Source: Metellina segmentata
Taxonomy: Eukaryota > Arthropoda > Arachnida > Araneae > Tetragnathidae
Length of the DNA stretch: 64,000 nt
Assembly: GCA_947359465.1 (NCBI GenBank)
Contig: OX375875.1
Location: forward strand, 11,253,038-11,317,037
Direction of reading: 5' to 3'
Both the position numbers and the translations under genes were made by a program. This document shows, piece by piece, positions 25,462 to 36,308 of the stretch (position 1 is the stretch's first letter; each line of letters begins with the position of its first letter). Under the pieces are notes generated by a model. That model was not told the DNA's origin. It made no database searches and saw only the letters and a program-made list of their open reading frames with translations.

Positions 25462-25989
25462 TTACCTTTTATCCTGTGTTAATGTTACGAGTTTTCTTTT
25501 ATTTGGTAATTTGATCATCTTGTCATTTTTGGACCTACAATAGTTTTTCAAAGGTGTATTTGTAGCTGATCGCAAAAGCAACTTCATAATTTTAGTTGAT
25601 GAATGCCGCTCGCATGATGTAATACGTATTTCCTTGGATATCAGTACTTCCTGAGTAGCACGCAAAACAAACAGGCGTTGGTTTGATATTTAAAAAAATT
25701 CACTCTCAAATTCTCTCCCAATTAATTTTTGCAGAACAATAAAATTATGCATTATATTTACAGCATTCACAGCTGGATACTTTAATCCACCTCTGTCACA
25801 ATTATGTATATGCTGAAAGCCTGAATGAATAATTAGTGGTTTTTCAATAACTAAATTGCCACTACAACTTTCACATTTAATCCTTTTTACAACTGAATGA
25901 CAACAATAGCCAGCTAAATATGTGATTAAAGGAATGTTATCAGAAATTGAATCTATGTCCTTATCTGTGACCTCAATATGTGGAATCAC
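25462..25989 (-). pseudogene. transposase C-terminal fragment, possibly P-element/THAP9-like
   Basis: A single minus frame of about 176 codons, broken by one in-frame TAA at 25690-25692 and preceded by a stop. It contains PLITYLAGYCCHSVV, then paired cysteines (KCESC), a GGLKYPA segment, and finally SATNTPLKNYCRSKNDK. An xxYLAGY...C-x2-C pattern near the C-terminus is familiar from P-element/THAP9-like and related transposase tails, but I cannot separate these from memory. No catalytic residues are identifiable in this fragment. Confidence 0.45.
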
Positions 25990-26800
25990 AATATGGCTTC
26001 ATAAACGCATATAAACACTTTTATACAGCAGTATATTTTACAGTAGAATCCGCGTGTTGTAATTACTTCGACTCCCAGAGTTTGATAACAATAACCGAGT
26101 AATAATATTAACCAAAAAATCTGAAAAGTGCTGTTCTATAGATATTTGTTGTGTACAGATTTTGATTTAACCAAAAGAGCCCGATAAGCGAAGTTCAATG
26201 AAGTTATGTTTGTGGATTGTTGAATACCATTATAATACGGATATATTATTAAACTTACTGAATAATTAACATAACCAATTGAGAATAAAACAGGATGATC
26301 ACAGATGCTGGACTTTTGGGGATTCGAAAAGAATTTCGTAACATAACAAATATTTCATTGGTTTTAATAATTTAAAGTGTATTAAAAATGAAATCAACAT
26401 ACCTTTTTCTCCCTTTCTTAGCAACTGCGACTGTAAAATTTCATCACGATAATCCTGTTACGAGGTTTTCCTTAAATAAAATTCTTCAATCGTTCTCTAC
26501 AAAATACACTTTATTCTATCTGACTCTACAAATAGAAATATTTACACGGCTGCCTTATCAGGTATTCTTTTTTTGGAATTACACGAAAATATAATAGTAA
26601 CTAGCGTTCAAACGATAATACGAAAATGTAACAGTAATTAATGTGCAAACGAATATACGGAAATGTAGCAATAACTAATGTACAAACGATATATATATAT
26701 ATAATTCGAACTACTTTTAACAAAAATCCACTGATGAAACGCTCTCTCGGGTGGCTTCAGCATTCAATTCAAACAAGACAAGTATCGTATACCTTTTGAT
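25990..26800. other. AT-rich DNA, no gene seen
   Basis: Contains a short (TA)n run near 26689-26703. Nothing else supported. Confidence 0.5.
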
Positions 26801-26861
26801 GGTGACGTCATATAAGGTTTGCATATCAGTCAGAAGGCTTTATAATCTAGGAGGTAGTGAC
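26801..26861 (-). repeat. right arm of distant inverted repeat
   Basis: GGTGACGTCAT and ATCTAGGAGGTAGTGAC match 22971-23020 in reverse orientation, with the spacing slightly changed. Confidence 0.5.
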
Positions 26862-28263
26862 CGTGTAGTCTGGGAAAAGGCAGGGAAAGGGTAAAAGTGG
26901 CTAGCATCTTCACAATATCAAAGAAATTAACTCAATCAATGAAAGCAGAAGAACATTTTTATTTCAGGCGATTTTACCATTTAATTGCACTATTTATTCA
27001 CACAATTTTAATCTAGAAGTCAATAGCATAAAGTTCAAAGGTCAATCAAAAAGAGGTTAAATCCCTAGTGCCTCCGATTAACAAATCTTTCCAAACACCA
27101 CTTCCTCATCACAAATCGCACAAAAAGCAATTTTAGTTGCATTCAAACGCCATCCATTTCCTTTTGCTTTCTTTTCTTCACCACCTCGAGTGAGTTTCAG
27201 CAAATTTATACAATTTATGACTCATGGGCATTGACCGCGTTTTCAGATTATCCCCCGCAAACACGCATCAGAAAGCAAACGCGTTAGTCACAAAAGTCAT
27301 TTTATTTCCATTTGACGCTCCTGAACTCCAAAGAAATACGTTGCCTTCCTATACAGAAGTAAGAAACATTCTTATACAAATTATACTTCCCCTTCGCTCT
27401 AACGTCGGTCGGGAGGCTCAATCCTCGGAGTTCATTTTGGCATTTTTATAAGTCTGGCCGTAACTGCGGATCTTGCATAAATTTCCAGCTGCGACGTTAA
27501 AAAACAAACTTTTCTACCGTTGCTTCTGCCGAAGCTTGACATAGGCGGTGCGTCGTTTCAGCGTTGTTCGGTTAAGCCTACTATATTGTTTAAACCAAAG
27601 AAAAAGCGGAAGATTCCTTTTCAACGGGCATTTTTATGCGAGTTTCTTTATGATTACCGTCTTTTTAGAACGATGTTATTCATTGAAATTCCCTTCCACG
27701 AAAGAACGTATTTGCGTGGGTTTTTATTTTTCTTGTGCACCGAAATTATTGTGAGGATGGGACAGCTTATTTCTCTGCATGGAAATTTTTAGCGGTGTCG
27801 TGGTATTTTACTTTTTTCTGTGAGACTGATTAATGCTGAGAGTATTCTTTTGGGGTTCCTTTAAGATATGTCTTTCTCGCTACACTTTCCAGCATTTTTA
27901 TCATTCTCGTAACATAGTAAAAACAGTGCCAGGATGATTGCATTCTAAATCAATGCAGTATAGGGCCAATGCAAATGAGAAAACAGCTGTGACTGACAGG
28001 CCCCAGGTTTTTATGAAAATGTTTTGAGCAGATGAGATACAGGATAATAAGCAACCAGAAAATATTAGATTTTGTAAATGTGTATTTTATTATTGACTGG
28101 CATTAAATTTGAACGCGACTACAATGTAGACTTTTAGAAATAAAATTGCTTTTTGCAACTATGTTTCAATAAATTATCGGGAAAATGTTTTTAAATGGTT
28201 ACATTTTTCTAAAAACTCACCCCTTGAAAACCTAAGGTTCTTTTTTCTAGAGGGGCATTGGAC

Positions 28264-28266
<3 letters not shown>
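26862..28266. other. no gene seen; GC-richer patch at 27.2-27.8 kb
   Basis: 27220-27800 is less AT-rich than its surroundings and carries overlapping forward frames (27520-27792 and 27548-27754). Neither has a recognisable domain, and their overlap in different frames argues that at least one is spurious. Confidence 0.4.

Positions 28267-28267
<1 letters not shown>

Positions 28268-28318
<51 letters not shown>
28268..28318. repeat. (TA)n microsatellite
   Basis: About 25 uninterrupted TA units. Confidence 0.97.
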
Positions 28319-28321
<3 letters not shown>

Positions 28322-28435
28322 AGTTTATCATACAAAGTAATATTATTAAACTAGATATTTCCCATGAAGTTACCTGTGTAAACCTTATTTTTTTGCTCCA
28401 TCTAACGTTCCATGGACTCTATCAATGCAATACAA

Positions 28436-28950
28436 TCTCTACTATTATAAAAGGAAGTGTTTGTCTGTGTCTCTGTATGCTATTCGCAGTGTCCAGACGA
28501 ATCTATGGCCCTTACAATAATGAAATTTAGCACACAGGTTGTCGTAATGTTTTGCGATTTTGTGTCCAGCCCGAATTTTAAAATTTAATCTAGAACATTT
28601 TGAAATGAATACATTAGTTTTTTTCACCTTTCTTTGATTTCTCAGGAATGGGACATCATAGAAGGCAAAGATTTTGCGATTTTCGACCGCTGACGTCACA
28701 AGCGTTTTTCGTCTAAATGTCTTTTTGCCCTGTCAAGTTTTCCCGATTCTAGAGTGCTTTGATTTACATTGTTGATATTAGACACTTCAAGGTCATCATG
28801 GCGTTGCCTGTGGAGTTCGTTTGCGAAGCAAGCCAAATGTGAATACGTAGCTATCACCCGGGGTTTGCGAGCGTCGGCGAGCAGTGGTCACACATGACCA
28901 CACCAAAAGAACTGTCACAGGCAACGCCTTGCTAGTCACACAGTGGCTAG
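28436..28950 (+). mobile_element. non-autonomous Helitron-like element, copy 3
   Basis: Starts TCTCTACTATTATAAAAGG after A and ends CACAGTGGCTAG before T. Internal TTAGCACACAGG and GAATTTTAAAATTTAAT match copies 1 and 2, but at 515 bp it is shorter. The GGCAACGCC terminus is slightly degraded (GCAACGCCTTGC). Confidence 0.8.
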
Positions 28951-28967
28951 TATTTACTATGCAGAGC

Positions 28968-29222
28968 ACTTATGGATGTTTGTAAGCGTATGGTGTAGAT
29001 GCGGCTGGTGCACCTTAAATCTGTCGTGGCCGAAAGTCCTCACATTGGGTTGGCGTGGAAGTTTGGAGATTGGGGTGCCAGCTCAGGTGTTGCTTCGTCA
29101 TCTGACCGTGGTTCAAAATTACGAAGTGTTGTCCTCGGATCTTTCCCTCAAGGGACTGATCCCTGACCGTCGTCAATAGCCCGTTGTGTTGCTCTAGTAC
29201 GACGTTAACTAAAATTACCATA
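28968..29222 (+). mobile_element. 5'-truncated SINE, family 2
   Basis: From ATGGATGTTTGTAAGCG onward it matches the full SINE at 35958-36293 almost base for base to the CGACGTTAACTAAAATTACC end. It lacks the tRNA-derived head, the usual result of incomplete reverse transcription. An LTR element interrupts the AT-rich tail. Confidence 0.9.
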
Positions 29223-29231
29223 TATATATAT

Positions 29232-29589
29232 TGTCGTGTAGATTTATTGTAAGCAAGATAACCTCTTCGTGTATATTTGCAAAAGGCAAGCGAGGACAAA
29301 GATTACTGATCTCAACTCGAGACTGTATTATTTACCTGAACTGAGTGATACATCTCCTTTTATACCTTTTCCGAAAATGAATCGAACATTCGAGAATTCG
29401 AAAGTTCTAGAAATTAACATAAGTATATTACTGAAGAAGTGAGAAACACAAACAGAAAGGAAACTTTAAAATGAAATCTACTTTTAGGCCACTTGCTTCT
29501 AGTGGGATTGGAACTCCGTACCTTCCGATTCGCAGTAAGGTGCAATACCGAGCCTCGATTTTCAGACGAAGTGAATAAGTTTCGCTACA
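29232..29589 (-). repeat. 3' LTR of Ty3/gypsy element
   Basis: 358 bp, nearly identical to 34513-34872. On the plus strand it begins TGTCGTGTAGATT and ends TTCGCTACA, giving TG...CA termini on either strand. An ATAT tetranucleotide precedes it and also follows the other LTR, a possible 4-bp target duplication, ambiguous because the site is TA-rich. Confidence 0.93.
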
Positions 29590-29601
29590 TTCCCCCTCCT
29601 T
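29590..29601 (-). other. polypurine tract of LTR element
   Basis: A purine-only run immediately upstream (minus strand) of the 3' LTR, the expected plus-strand priming site for the retrotransposon. Confidence 0.8.
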
Positions 29602-30104
29602 AAGACGAAGCAGCGTCCCGCTGCAGCCTGATCTGGCTCCTCGTAACAGGTCCCCTGGAAATGCTGTGCTCTCTTCCGTCATCTAGTTGTTTCTTTGGAT
29701 CAAGATAGGGTTTTAACCTAAGGACGTGGACTACATCTTTGGAGATCCGCCGTCTGCTATTCTCTTCCATACTTTCTACTTCGTATGTTACGTCAGATAG
29801 TCGCCGTGTAATTCGATATGGTCCGAAATAACGTCTTAGGAGCTTTTCGGACAGTCCAACTTTTCGTACTGGAGTAAAGACCCAGACTAAGTCTCCGATG
29901 TTGTAGTTGACTGGTCGATGTTTCTCGTCATATCGTCGTTTATCAGTTTGTTGAGCGTCATGGATGTGGATTTTTGCAAGCTGTCTAGCTTCCTCTGCCC
30001 TGGTGATCAGATGTTGCACGTAATTATCGTCGTGATTTTCTGTATTGAGCGGAAGAATTACGTCTAGTGGTGTCTGGATATCTCTGCCATGAACGAGAAA
30101 AAAA
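29600..30104 (-). CDS. pol: integrase C-terminal region, shifted frame
   Basis: Continues the integrase after a one-base insertion. It carries the basic segment RRYDEKHRPVNY, GDLVWVFTPVRK and the GPY/F-like module LLRRYFGPYRITRR found at the C-terminus of Ty3/gypsy integrases, then a charged tail ending at a TAA that touches the polypurine tract. The junction lies at the A7 run 30098-30104 (T7 on the coding strand). One fewer base there would keep the frame, so this is either a recent mutation or a homopolymer sequencing error. Confidence 0.88.
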
Positions 30105-33100
30105 TGGACTGAACCCTGTGGTGTCTTGTTTTGCCGAATTGTAGGCGAAAGTCACAAAGGGTAGTATGGTATCCCAATTTCTTTGCTCGACGTCTACGTA
30201 CATGGACAGCATGTCTGCTAATGTCTTGTTAAATCTTTCTGTCAAGCCATTGGTTTGTGGATGGCAGGATGTTGTCAGAAGATGAGACGTCTGGCACAAT
30301 TGATTGATGTCTTTCACAATATTGGATAAGAAGGAACGTCCTCGATCACTTATCATTTCTCTGGGAGCACCGTGCTTCAGTATGATGTCTTCGACTATAA
30401 ATTTAGCGATTTCCGTGGCCTCAGCAGTTGGTAATGCTTTTGTGATTGTAAACCTCGTAAGGTAATCTGTACAAACAATGATCCAGCGTTTTCCGTTTCG
30501 GGTAACTGGAAAGCGTCCAAGTAGATCAATCCCAATTTTGGCAAATGGTATGTCAGGGGGTCTGATCGGATGAAGTTGCCCCGGTGGCAATTGCGATGGA
30601 GATTTTCGTCTTTGACATTCTCGGCAATGTGACACATATCGGCGTGTGCTCCCATATAGTCCTGGCCAATAGTATTTCCTCCTTATTCGGTCGTAGGTTT
30701 TGGCGAATCCGAGGTGACCGGCGGTTGGGGCATCATGCAGACTCTTTAAGACATCACTGCGGAGTTGTTTCGGCACGACCAAGAGCCATTGCTGTCCCAT
30801 AGGATCATAGTTTCTTTTGTAAACCACACCGTTTCTAAGTTCATAACTTCGGTATCCGTCACCTCTTTTAAGAATTTTAATTATGGGCTTCAGCTGCTTA
30901 TCTTTTAGCTGCTCTTTTCTGTAATCTGTGATGGCTGAAAGGAAGGGGATTTCATCACCGTTTTCGTTTACTGTTTCGAGAAGAGGCTTTCTCGACAGCG
31001 AATCGGCATCGGAATGTTTGTGACCGCTCTTGTAGACTATGGTGATGTCGTACTCCTGCAACCTTAAAGCCCCTCGTGCAAGTCTTCCAGATGGGTCCTT
31101 AACATTGGCTAGCCAGCACAAAGAGTGGTGATCCGTTACTATGGTAAAGGGTTTTCCGAAGAGATACGGTCTGAATTTACTGATCGACCAGACGACAGCA
31201 AGGCACTCCTTTTCGGTTGTAGAATAGCTCTTTTCAGCGACTGTCAGGGACCTGGATGCGTAGGCTATTGGCCTTTCCTTATCATCTAGGATCTGTATTA
31301 GTACTGCACCGATGCCATAACCACTAGCGTCTGAATGTATCTTCGTTTCTGCATTTGGAAGGAAATGCCCCAAAACAGGTTCACTTGTTAGTAATTTTTT
31401 GAGAGTTGAAAAAGATTCCTTCTGTGAAGTACTCCAAGAAAACTTCACATCTTTCGTCAATAAAACATGCAGGGGTTTTGCAATATCAGCGAATTTTTTG
31501 ACAAATCGTCGGTAATACGAGCACAGGCCCAGAAAACTTCGAACATCTGCGATATTTTCTGGAACAGGAAAATTCTTTACAGCGGCTATCTTTTTTGGAT
31601 CGGGATAGATTCCATGTTGATCAACAAGGTGTCCCAGTATCGTCAGTTTCTTTTTGCCAAATGAGCATTTGGTGGAATTTAGCGTCAGTCCGGCCTCTTG
31701 GATGCATTTCAAAACTTTCCTCAAGCGTATTTGATGTTCTTGGAAATTCGGTGCATACACAATGATGTCATCTAGGTAGCAAAGACAGATATTCCACTTC
31801 AGGCCTCGTAGTACCGTGTCCATCATCCGTTCAAATGTAGCGGGGGCGTTACATAATCCGAATGGCATGACTTTAAATTCATAAAGACCATCTGACGTTA
31901 CAAAGGCTGTCTTTTCTCTATCTTTATCAACAACCTCTATTTGCCAGTAGCCGGACTTTAAATCCATCATAGAGAAAATTTGTGCACCAGCTAGGCAATC
32001 CAAAGCGTCGTCGATGCGTGGTAGTGGATAGACGTCTTTTTTAGTGACCTTGTTCAATCTTCTGCAATCGACACAAAAGCGCCATTCACCATTTTTCTTT
32101 TTCACAAGTACGACTGGAGATGACCATGGACTGGTTGATGGCTGTATCACGTCTTCTTTTAGCATCCGTTGTACTTCGTCTCCAATCACACGTCTTTCAG
32201 TGGCTGATATACGGTAAGGTCTCTGCTTGATTGGGACGCTGTCACCTGTGTCGATCTTGTGTTTCACATAATTACCACTGGATTTCTTCAATTGCCTGTT
32301 AAAGTCGAAAATGTCACTAAATTCTTCCAGCAGATTCAATAACTCGTCTTCTTCAATAGTAGTCAGCTTAGTATCTAAAAGTTCTTTAAATGTTTCTCGT
32401 TTTAATCGCTTTCTGGAATTGTGTCTCTTAGAACCTTCTTGAACTTCATCATTTAAAGAACAAATTGCATCGTTTGTTACTGTCGTTAAGCAAGCTATGT
32501 TCATTCCCTTTGGTATCAGTTGGGTTCGTCGAGAGAAATTTGTAACCCATATTTTACAACAGCCATTTTCAACGTTAACGATTGAGGCTGATATAGACAA
32601 CTCTCTTTCACACGTGAGAATCGTATTACCAATAATCATAGCTTTATCTGCTTCTGGAATTTCTGGATTAAGAGTACATATTTGCTTTGTCGAATTGGCT
32701 TCAATTACGTAATCTGTTGCGGCAAACAAGGTGCAAGAACAATCTGATTTACTTGACACTTGGTTGTCTGGAAGGATTTCTGCAAGTTGAAGTTCTTCAT
32801 TTCTGCAATCTATGACAGCATCAGTGGCACGGAAAAAGTCCCATCCAAGTATCATTTGGTGGCTACACTGTGGAAATACCAGAAATTCAAACGGTTTCAC
32901 AGTCCCATTCAAGTTGACTTTTAATACACAACGTCCTGAGGCGGCTACAGATTTTCCACAGGCAGTTTTCAGCACAGGTCCATCCTCAGTAAACATAGGA
33001 GTATTCAATTGTACGCGTAATTCTTCAGATATGACCGAGTAATCGGCACCAGAATCAACAAGGGCTTTTACACATTGTCCATTCACTGTGATATAGGTGG

Positions 33101-33191
33101 AATTTTTCTTTAACTTGGTTGTAGTACACGTCGGAGGATTTTCTTCAACTGCGGCCTTACCTTCTGGACAGGTCGCCTGAGTTAGTTTTCC
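30024..33191 (-). CDS. pol: Pol polyprotein: protease, reverse transcriptase, RNase H, integrase
   Basis: The open frame extends from 33191, overlapping the end of gag, so it is expected to be reached by frameshifting rather than its own ATG. Counting from 33086: aspartic protease LVDSGADYSVI (9-19); reverse transcriptase from ~280, with YLDD at 437-440; RNase H with HSDASG (584-589) and TDHHS (651-655); integrase zinc-binding H784/H791/C821/C824, catalytic Asp854, Asp914 and Glu950 with 35 residues between the last two (DD35E). The frame runs off the true path after the A7 run at 30098-30104 and stops 25 residues later. Otherwise it is full length and shows no nonsense codon. The element copies itself via an RNA intermediate in virus-like particles. 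Confidence 0.95.
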   Translation of the reverse strand, partial: GKLTQATCPEGKAAVEENPPTCTTTKLKKNSTYITVNGQCVKALVDSGADYSVISEELRVQLNTPMFTEDGPVLKTACGKSVAASGRCVLKVNLNGTVKPFEFLVFPQCSHQMILGWDFFRATDAVIDCRNEELQLAEILPDNQVSSKSDCSCTLFAATDYVIEANSTKQICTLNPEIPEADKAMIIGNTILTCERELSISASIVNVENGCCKIWVTNFSRRTQLIPKGMNIACLTTVTNDAICSLNDEVQEGSKRHNSRKRLKRETFKELLDTKLTTIEEDELLNLLEEFSDIFDFNRQLKKSSGNYVKHKIDTGDSVPIKQRPYRISATERRVIGDEVQRMLKEDVIQPSTSPWSSPVVLVKKKNGEWRFCVDCRRLNKVTKKDVYPLPRIDDALDCLAGAQIFSMMDLKSGYWQIEVVDKDREKTAFVTSDGLYEFKVMPFGLCNAPATFERMMDTVLRGLKWNICLCYLDDIIVYAPNFQEHQIRLRKVLKCIQEAGLTLNSTKCSFGKKKLTILGHLVDQHGIYPDPKKIAAVKNFPVPENIADVRSFLGLCSYYRRFVKKFADIAKPLHVLLTKDVKFSWSTSQKESFSTLKKLLTSEPVLGHFLPNAETKIHSDASGYGIGAVLIQILDDKERPIAYASRSLTVAEKSYSTTEKECLAVVWSISKFRPYLFGKPFTIVTDHHSLCWLANVKDPSGRLARGALRLQEYDITIVYKSGHKHSDADSLSRKPLLETVNENGDEIPFLSAITDYRKEQLKDKQLKPIIKILKRGDGYRSYELRNGVVYKRNYDPMGQQWLLVVPKQLRSDVLKSLHDAPTAGHLGFAKTYDRIRRKYYWPGLYGSTRRYVSHCRECQRRKSPSQLPPGQLHPIRPPDIPFAKIGIDLLGRFPVTRNGKRWIIVCTDYLTRFTITKALPTAEATEIAKFIVEDIILKHGAPREMISDRGRSFLSNIVKDINQLCQTSHLLTTSCHPQTNGLTERFNKTLADMLSMYVDVEQRNWDTILPFVTFAYNSAKQDTTGFSPFFSRSWQRYPDTTRRNSSAQYRKSRR
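33182..33191 (-). promoter_or_regulatory. gag-pol -1 frame overlap
   Basis: On the coding strand gag ends GAG GAA AAC TAA while the pol frame, offset by -1, is open from just upstream. GGAAAAC resembles a slippery heptamer but not perfectly. I infer -1 ribosomal frameshifting; no downstream stem-loop was worked out. Confidence 0.45.
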
Positions 33192-34393
33192 TCATTTGGT
33201 CGGCGTGGAGAACGGCTGGAGCGGCGAACAGGCGACTGTGACTGTCGGCGGTTGAAGGAGCGGCGAGGGTATGGTGAACTACTTCTGAAACTGGAAGAAG
33301 TAGGCTGTACATGTTGTGCATAGTTGTCGTCAAAGCTGTGTAGGGACTCAGTGTCAATTTCTCGTCGAGGGTTAGATGTTCTGAGGGCTCTTGTATCTGC
33401 AAATATTTGTCGTCTCTCCCTACAGTACCTCAGCACGTGTCCTGGGCGTCCGCAATGGTAGCAGATAGGCACATTATTGGCAGCTCTCCACAGGTCTGTA
33501 TTACGCTGCGGAACGGCACTGTTTCTGGCCTCACGTCTTGGATGTGACCTAACTAAAACTGAAACTCGGGGAGGACCGTTGCGTCTTCTTGGACCTGTGA
33601 GTGGTGCTAGAGCTTCCATAACTTCTTCCCGGACCAGAGATGCAACGTCCGTTGGTGATGCAGGGTCGTCGTTCGTGTAGTTTTGCACTTCCGGCAAGAG
33701 CTTTTGAAGCTCTTCCCTGACAATTGTTCGTACCAGCGATCGTATATCACCAATGTCTGTTTCGGCCGAAACTGCAGAAACATTTGGCAGCCTCTGGAAT
33801 CTTGGTCGGGTCATACGTCTTCGTCGGAGGCTTTCTATTTGACGGCAGCGTTTCACAAAAGCATCGACGGTCTCATAGTCCTGAACCAATAGGATCTGGT
33901 GCAAGTCCTCTGCAATCCCCTTCATGAGATGGGCTACTTTCTCGACATCTGGCATGGAAGGATCAACTTTTCGGCATAGAGCGAGTACGTCTTGGATGTA
34001 TGATTCAGACGTCTCGCCAGTTTGTTGAGCACGTGTAACCAACAGTCTCTCAGCTTGACGCTTTATGTCATCTGTTTGGCAAAATGTGTTGTTCAGGGAA
34101 TTCCTGAACGAAGTCCAATCAGTAAAAGTGTCCTCATTGTTATCAAACCATTGTCGGGCTGTTTCGGCGAGGTAGAATATGACGTTTGCCAGACACATCT
34201 GTTCATCCCAACGGTTATAGCTGGCGATTCGTTGAAAGTCCTTGAGCCACCGGCGAAAATCTGGTTGGTCGTCTCCAGAGAATATGCATGGACTTCTGGG
34301 TGGCTGGTAGGTCAGGAACGGCACTGGTGCGATGGTGACTGGAGCGGAGCTGGCAACTGGGAGCTTTTGCTCGGTGTCTTCATGGTCAGACAT
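33182..34393 (-). CDS. gag: Gag polyprotein of Ty3/gypsy element
   Basis: 403 codons if begun at the ATG at 34393 (MSDHEDTEQK). The frame stays open further upstream into the LTR, so an earlier start is possible but unlikely. The middle has a retrotransposon-gag core (FRRWLKDFQRIASYNRWDEQ, later ARQWFDNNEDTFTDW) and the C-terminus a single zinc knuckle CYHCGRPGHVLRYC (C-x2-C-x4-H-x4-C, about residues 311-324) followed by an Arg/Ser-rich tail. It forms the particle that packages element RNA. The stop overlaps pol by about 10 bases in the -1 frame. Confidence 0.92.
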   Translation of the reverse strand: MSDHEDTEQKLPVASSAPVTIAPVPFLTYQPPRSPCIFSGDDQPDFRRWLKDFQRIASYNRWDEQMCLANVIFYLAETARQWFDNNEDTFTDWTSFRNSLNNTFCQTDDIKRQAERLLVTRAQQTGETSESYIQDVLALCRKVDPSMPDVEKVAHLMKGIAEDLHQILLVQDYETVDAFVKRCRQIESLRRRRMTRPRFQRLPNVSAVSAETDIGDIRSLVRTIVREELQKLLPEVQNYTNDDPASPTDVASLVREEVMEALAPLTGPRRRNGPPRVSVLVRSHPRREARNSAVPQRNTDLWRAANNVPICYHCGRPGHVLRYCRERRQIFADTRALRTSNPRREIDTESLHSFDDNYAQHVQPTSSSFRSSSPYPRRSFNRRQSQSPVRRSSRSPRRPNEEN

Positions 34394-34512
34394 TTTCCTC
34401 GGGCCTCTACTTGGATTCGGTAAAGAGCCAAACTCAGGAGGGAGTCCTTGAAGACGTAGACTTCTGCGAAGTTTTTCCGCCGTATTTATTTTACCCGGCG
34501 CCTCCACCAAAA

Positions 34513-34872
34513 TGTCGTGTAGATTTATTGTAGGCAAGATAACCTCTTCGTGTATATTTGCAAAAGGCAAGCGAGGACAAATATTACTGATCTCAACTCG
34601 AGACTTTATTATTTACCTGAACTGAGTAATACATCTACTTTTATACCTTTTCCGAAAATGAATCGAACATTCGAGAATTCGAAAGTTCTAGAAATTAACA
34701 TAAGTATATTACTGAAGAAGTGAGAAACAAACAGAAAGGAAACTTTAAAATGAAATCTACTTTTAGGCCACTTGCCTCTAGTGGGATTGGAACTCCGTAC
34801 CTTCCGATTCGCAGTAAGGTGCAATACCGACTGAGCCTCGATTTTCAGACGAAGTGAATAAGTTTCGCTACA
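34513..34872 (-). repeat. 5' LTR of Ty3/gypsy element
   Basis: 360 bp, TG...CA termini, near-identical to 29232-29589. On the minus strand this LTR should carry the promoter for the element. Confidence 0.93.
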
Positions 34873-34909
34873 ATATAACAATATATTATATATATATATA
34901 ATATATTGT

Positions 34910-35085
34910 TGGTGTGTAAGTATGGAGAGTGGGGTGTTGCCTTGTCATCTGAACGTGTTTATAAATTACCTCCGTGGTGTTGTTTTCGGATCTTTGCTTT
35001 AGGGTATGGAACCCGGACCGTTGTCAATAGTTCGTTGTGTTGCTCTCTAGTACGACGCTAATTAAAAATTACCAATTACCAAATT
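34910..35085 (+). mobile_element. diverged 3' fragment of SINE family 2
   Basis: GTATGGAGAGTGGGGTG through TTGTCAATAGTTCGTTGTGT and TAGTACGACGCTAATT align with the 3' half of the SINE at 35958. It is more diverged than the copy at 28968, so it is a separate, older insertion rather than the displaced other half of it. Confidence 0.75.
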
Positions 35086-35862
<777 letters not shown>

Positions 35863-35942
35863 AATTGTTCTGAAATGAGGAACCAGTAATAGAACATTAC
35901 TTTTAAAAAATATAAATAAAATACTTAACTATTTTGATTTAT

Positions 35943-35957
35943 TGTAATGTCATACTC
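35943..35957 (+). repeat. left target-site duplication of SINE
   Basis: TGTAATGTCATACTC, identical to 36294-36308. Confidence 0.92.
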
Positions 35958-36293
35958 GCCGACCAACCGGTATAGTGGTTAAGGTGTTAGCCTCTAGATC
36001 GGAAGGTTCCTGGTTCGAATCTGGGTCAGGGCATGGATGTTTGTAAACGTATGGTGTAGAGGCGGCTGGTGCACCTTAAATCTGTCGTGGCCGAAAGTCC
36101 TCACGTTGGGTTGGCGTGGAAGTTTGGAGAGTGGGGTGCCAGCTCAGGTGTTGCTTCGTCATCTGACCGTGGTTCAAAATTACGAGGTGTTGTCCTCGAA
36201 TCTTTCCCTTAAGGGACTGATTCCGGACCGTCGTCAATAGCCCGTTGTGTTGCTCTAGTACGACGTTAACTAAAATTACCATTACCATTACCA
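35958..36293 (+). mobile_element. full-length tRNA-headed SINE, family 2
   Basis: The tRNA-like head carries an A-box-like TATAGTGGTTAAGG and B box GGTTCGAATCT. A ~250-bp body follows, with GGTGCACCTTAAATCTGTCG and TTGCTCTAGTACGACGTTAA, and a tail of ATTACC repeats. It is flanked by perfect 15-bp duplications. Two or three truncated relatives lie at 28968, 34910 and 9870, so this family has been active locally more than once. Confidence 0.92.
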
Positions 36294-36308
36294 TGTAATG
36301 TCATACTC
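36294..36308 (+). repeat. right target-site duplication of SINE
   Basis: Same 15 bases as 35943-35957. Confidence 0.92.

Larger units (their letters stand above)
29232..34872 (-). mobile_element. Ty3/gypsy-type LTR retrotransposon
   Basis: 5.64 kb on the minus strand: 5' LTR 34513-34872, gag, then protease-RT-RNase H-integrase, then 3' LTR 29232-29589. RT and RNase H precede integrase, the Ty3/gypsy order, and there is no envelope frame. A polypurine tract (minus AAGGAGGGGGAA, 29590-29601) abuts the 3' LTR. The primer-binding region next to the 5' LTR reads minus TTGGTGGAGGCGCCGGG; I could not match it to a particular tRNA. The LTRs differ by a few substitutions and small indels (for example 4 extra bases near 34831), so insertion is fairly recent. 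Confidence 0.95.

Noticed and set aside
27520..27792. Possible small gene in a GC-richer patch
   Set aside because: Two frames overlap, neither has a domain, and no start context or splice evidence can be judged by eye.
29600..33191. Endogenous retrovirus with envelope
   Set aside because: No frame exists between the integrase stop and the polypurine tract, so there is no envelope gene. It is a plain Ty3/gypsy retrotransposon.
35958..36032. Genuine tRNA gene
   Set aside because: Same reasoning: the tRNA-like head is continuous with a SINE body and flanked by target duplications.
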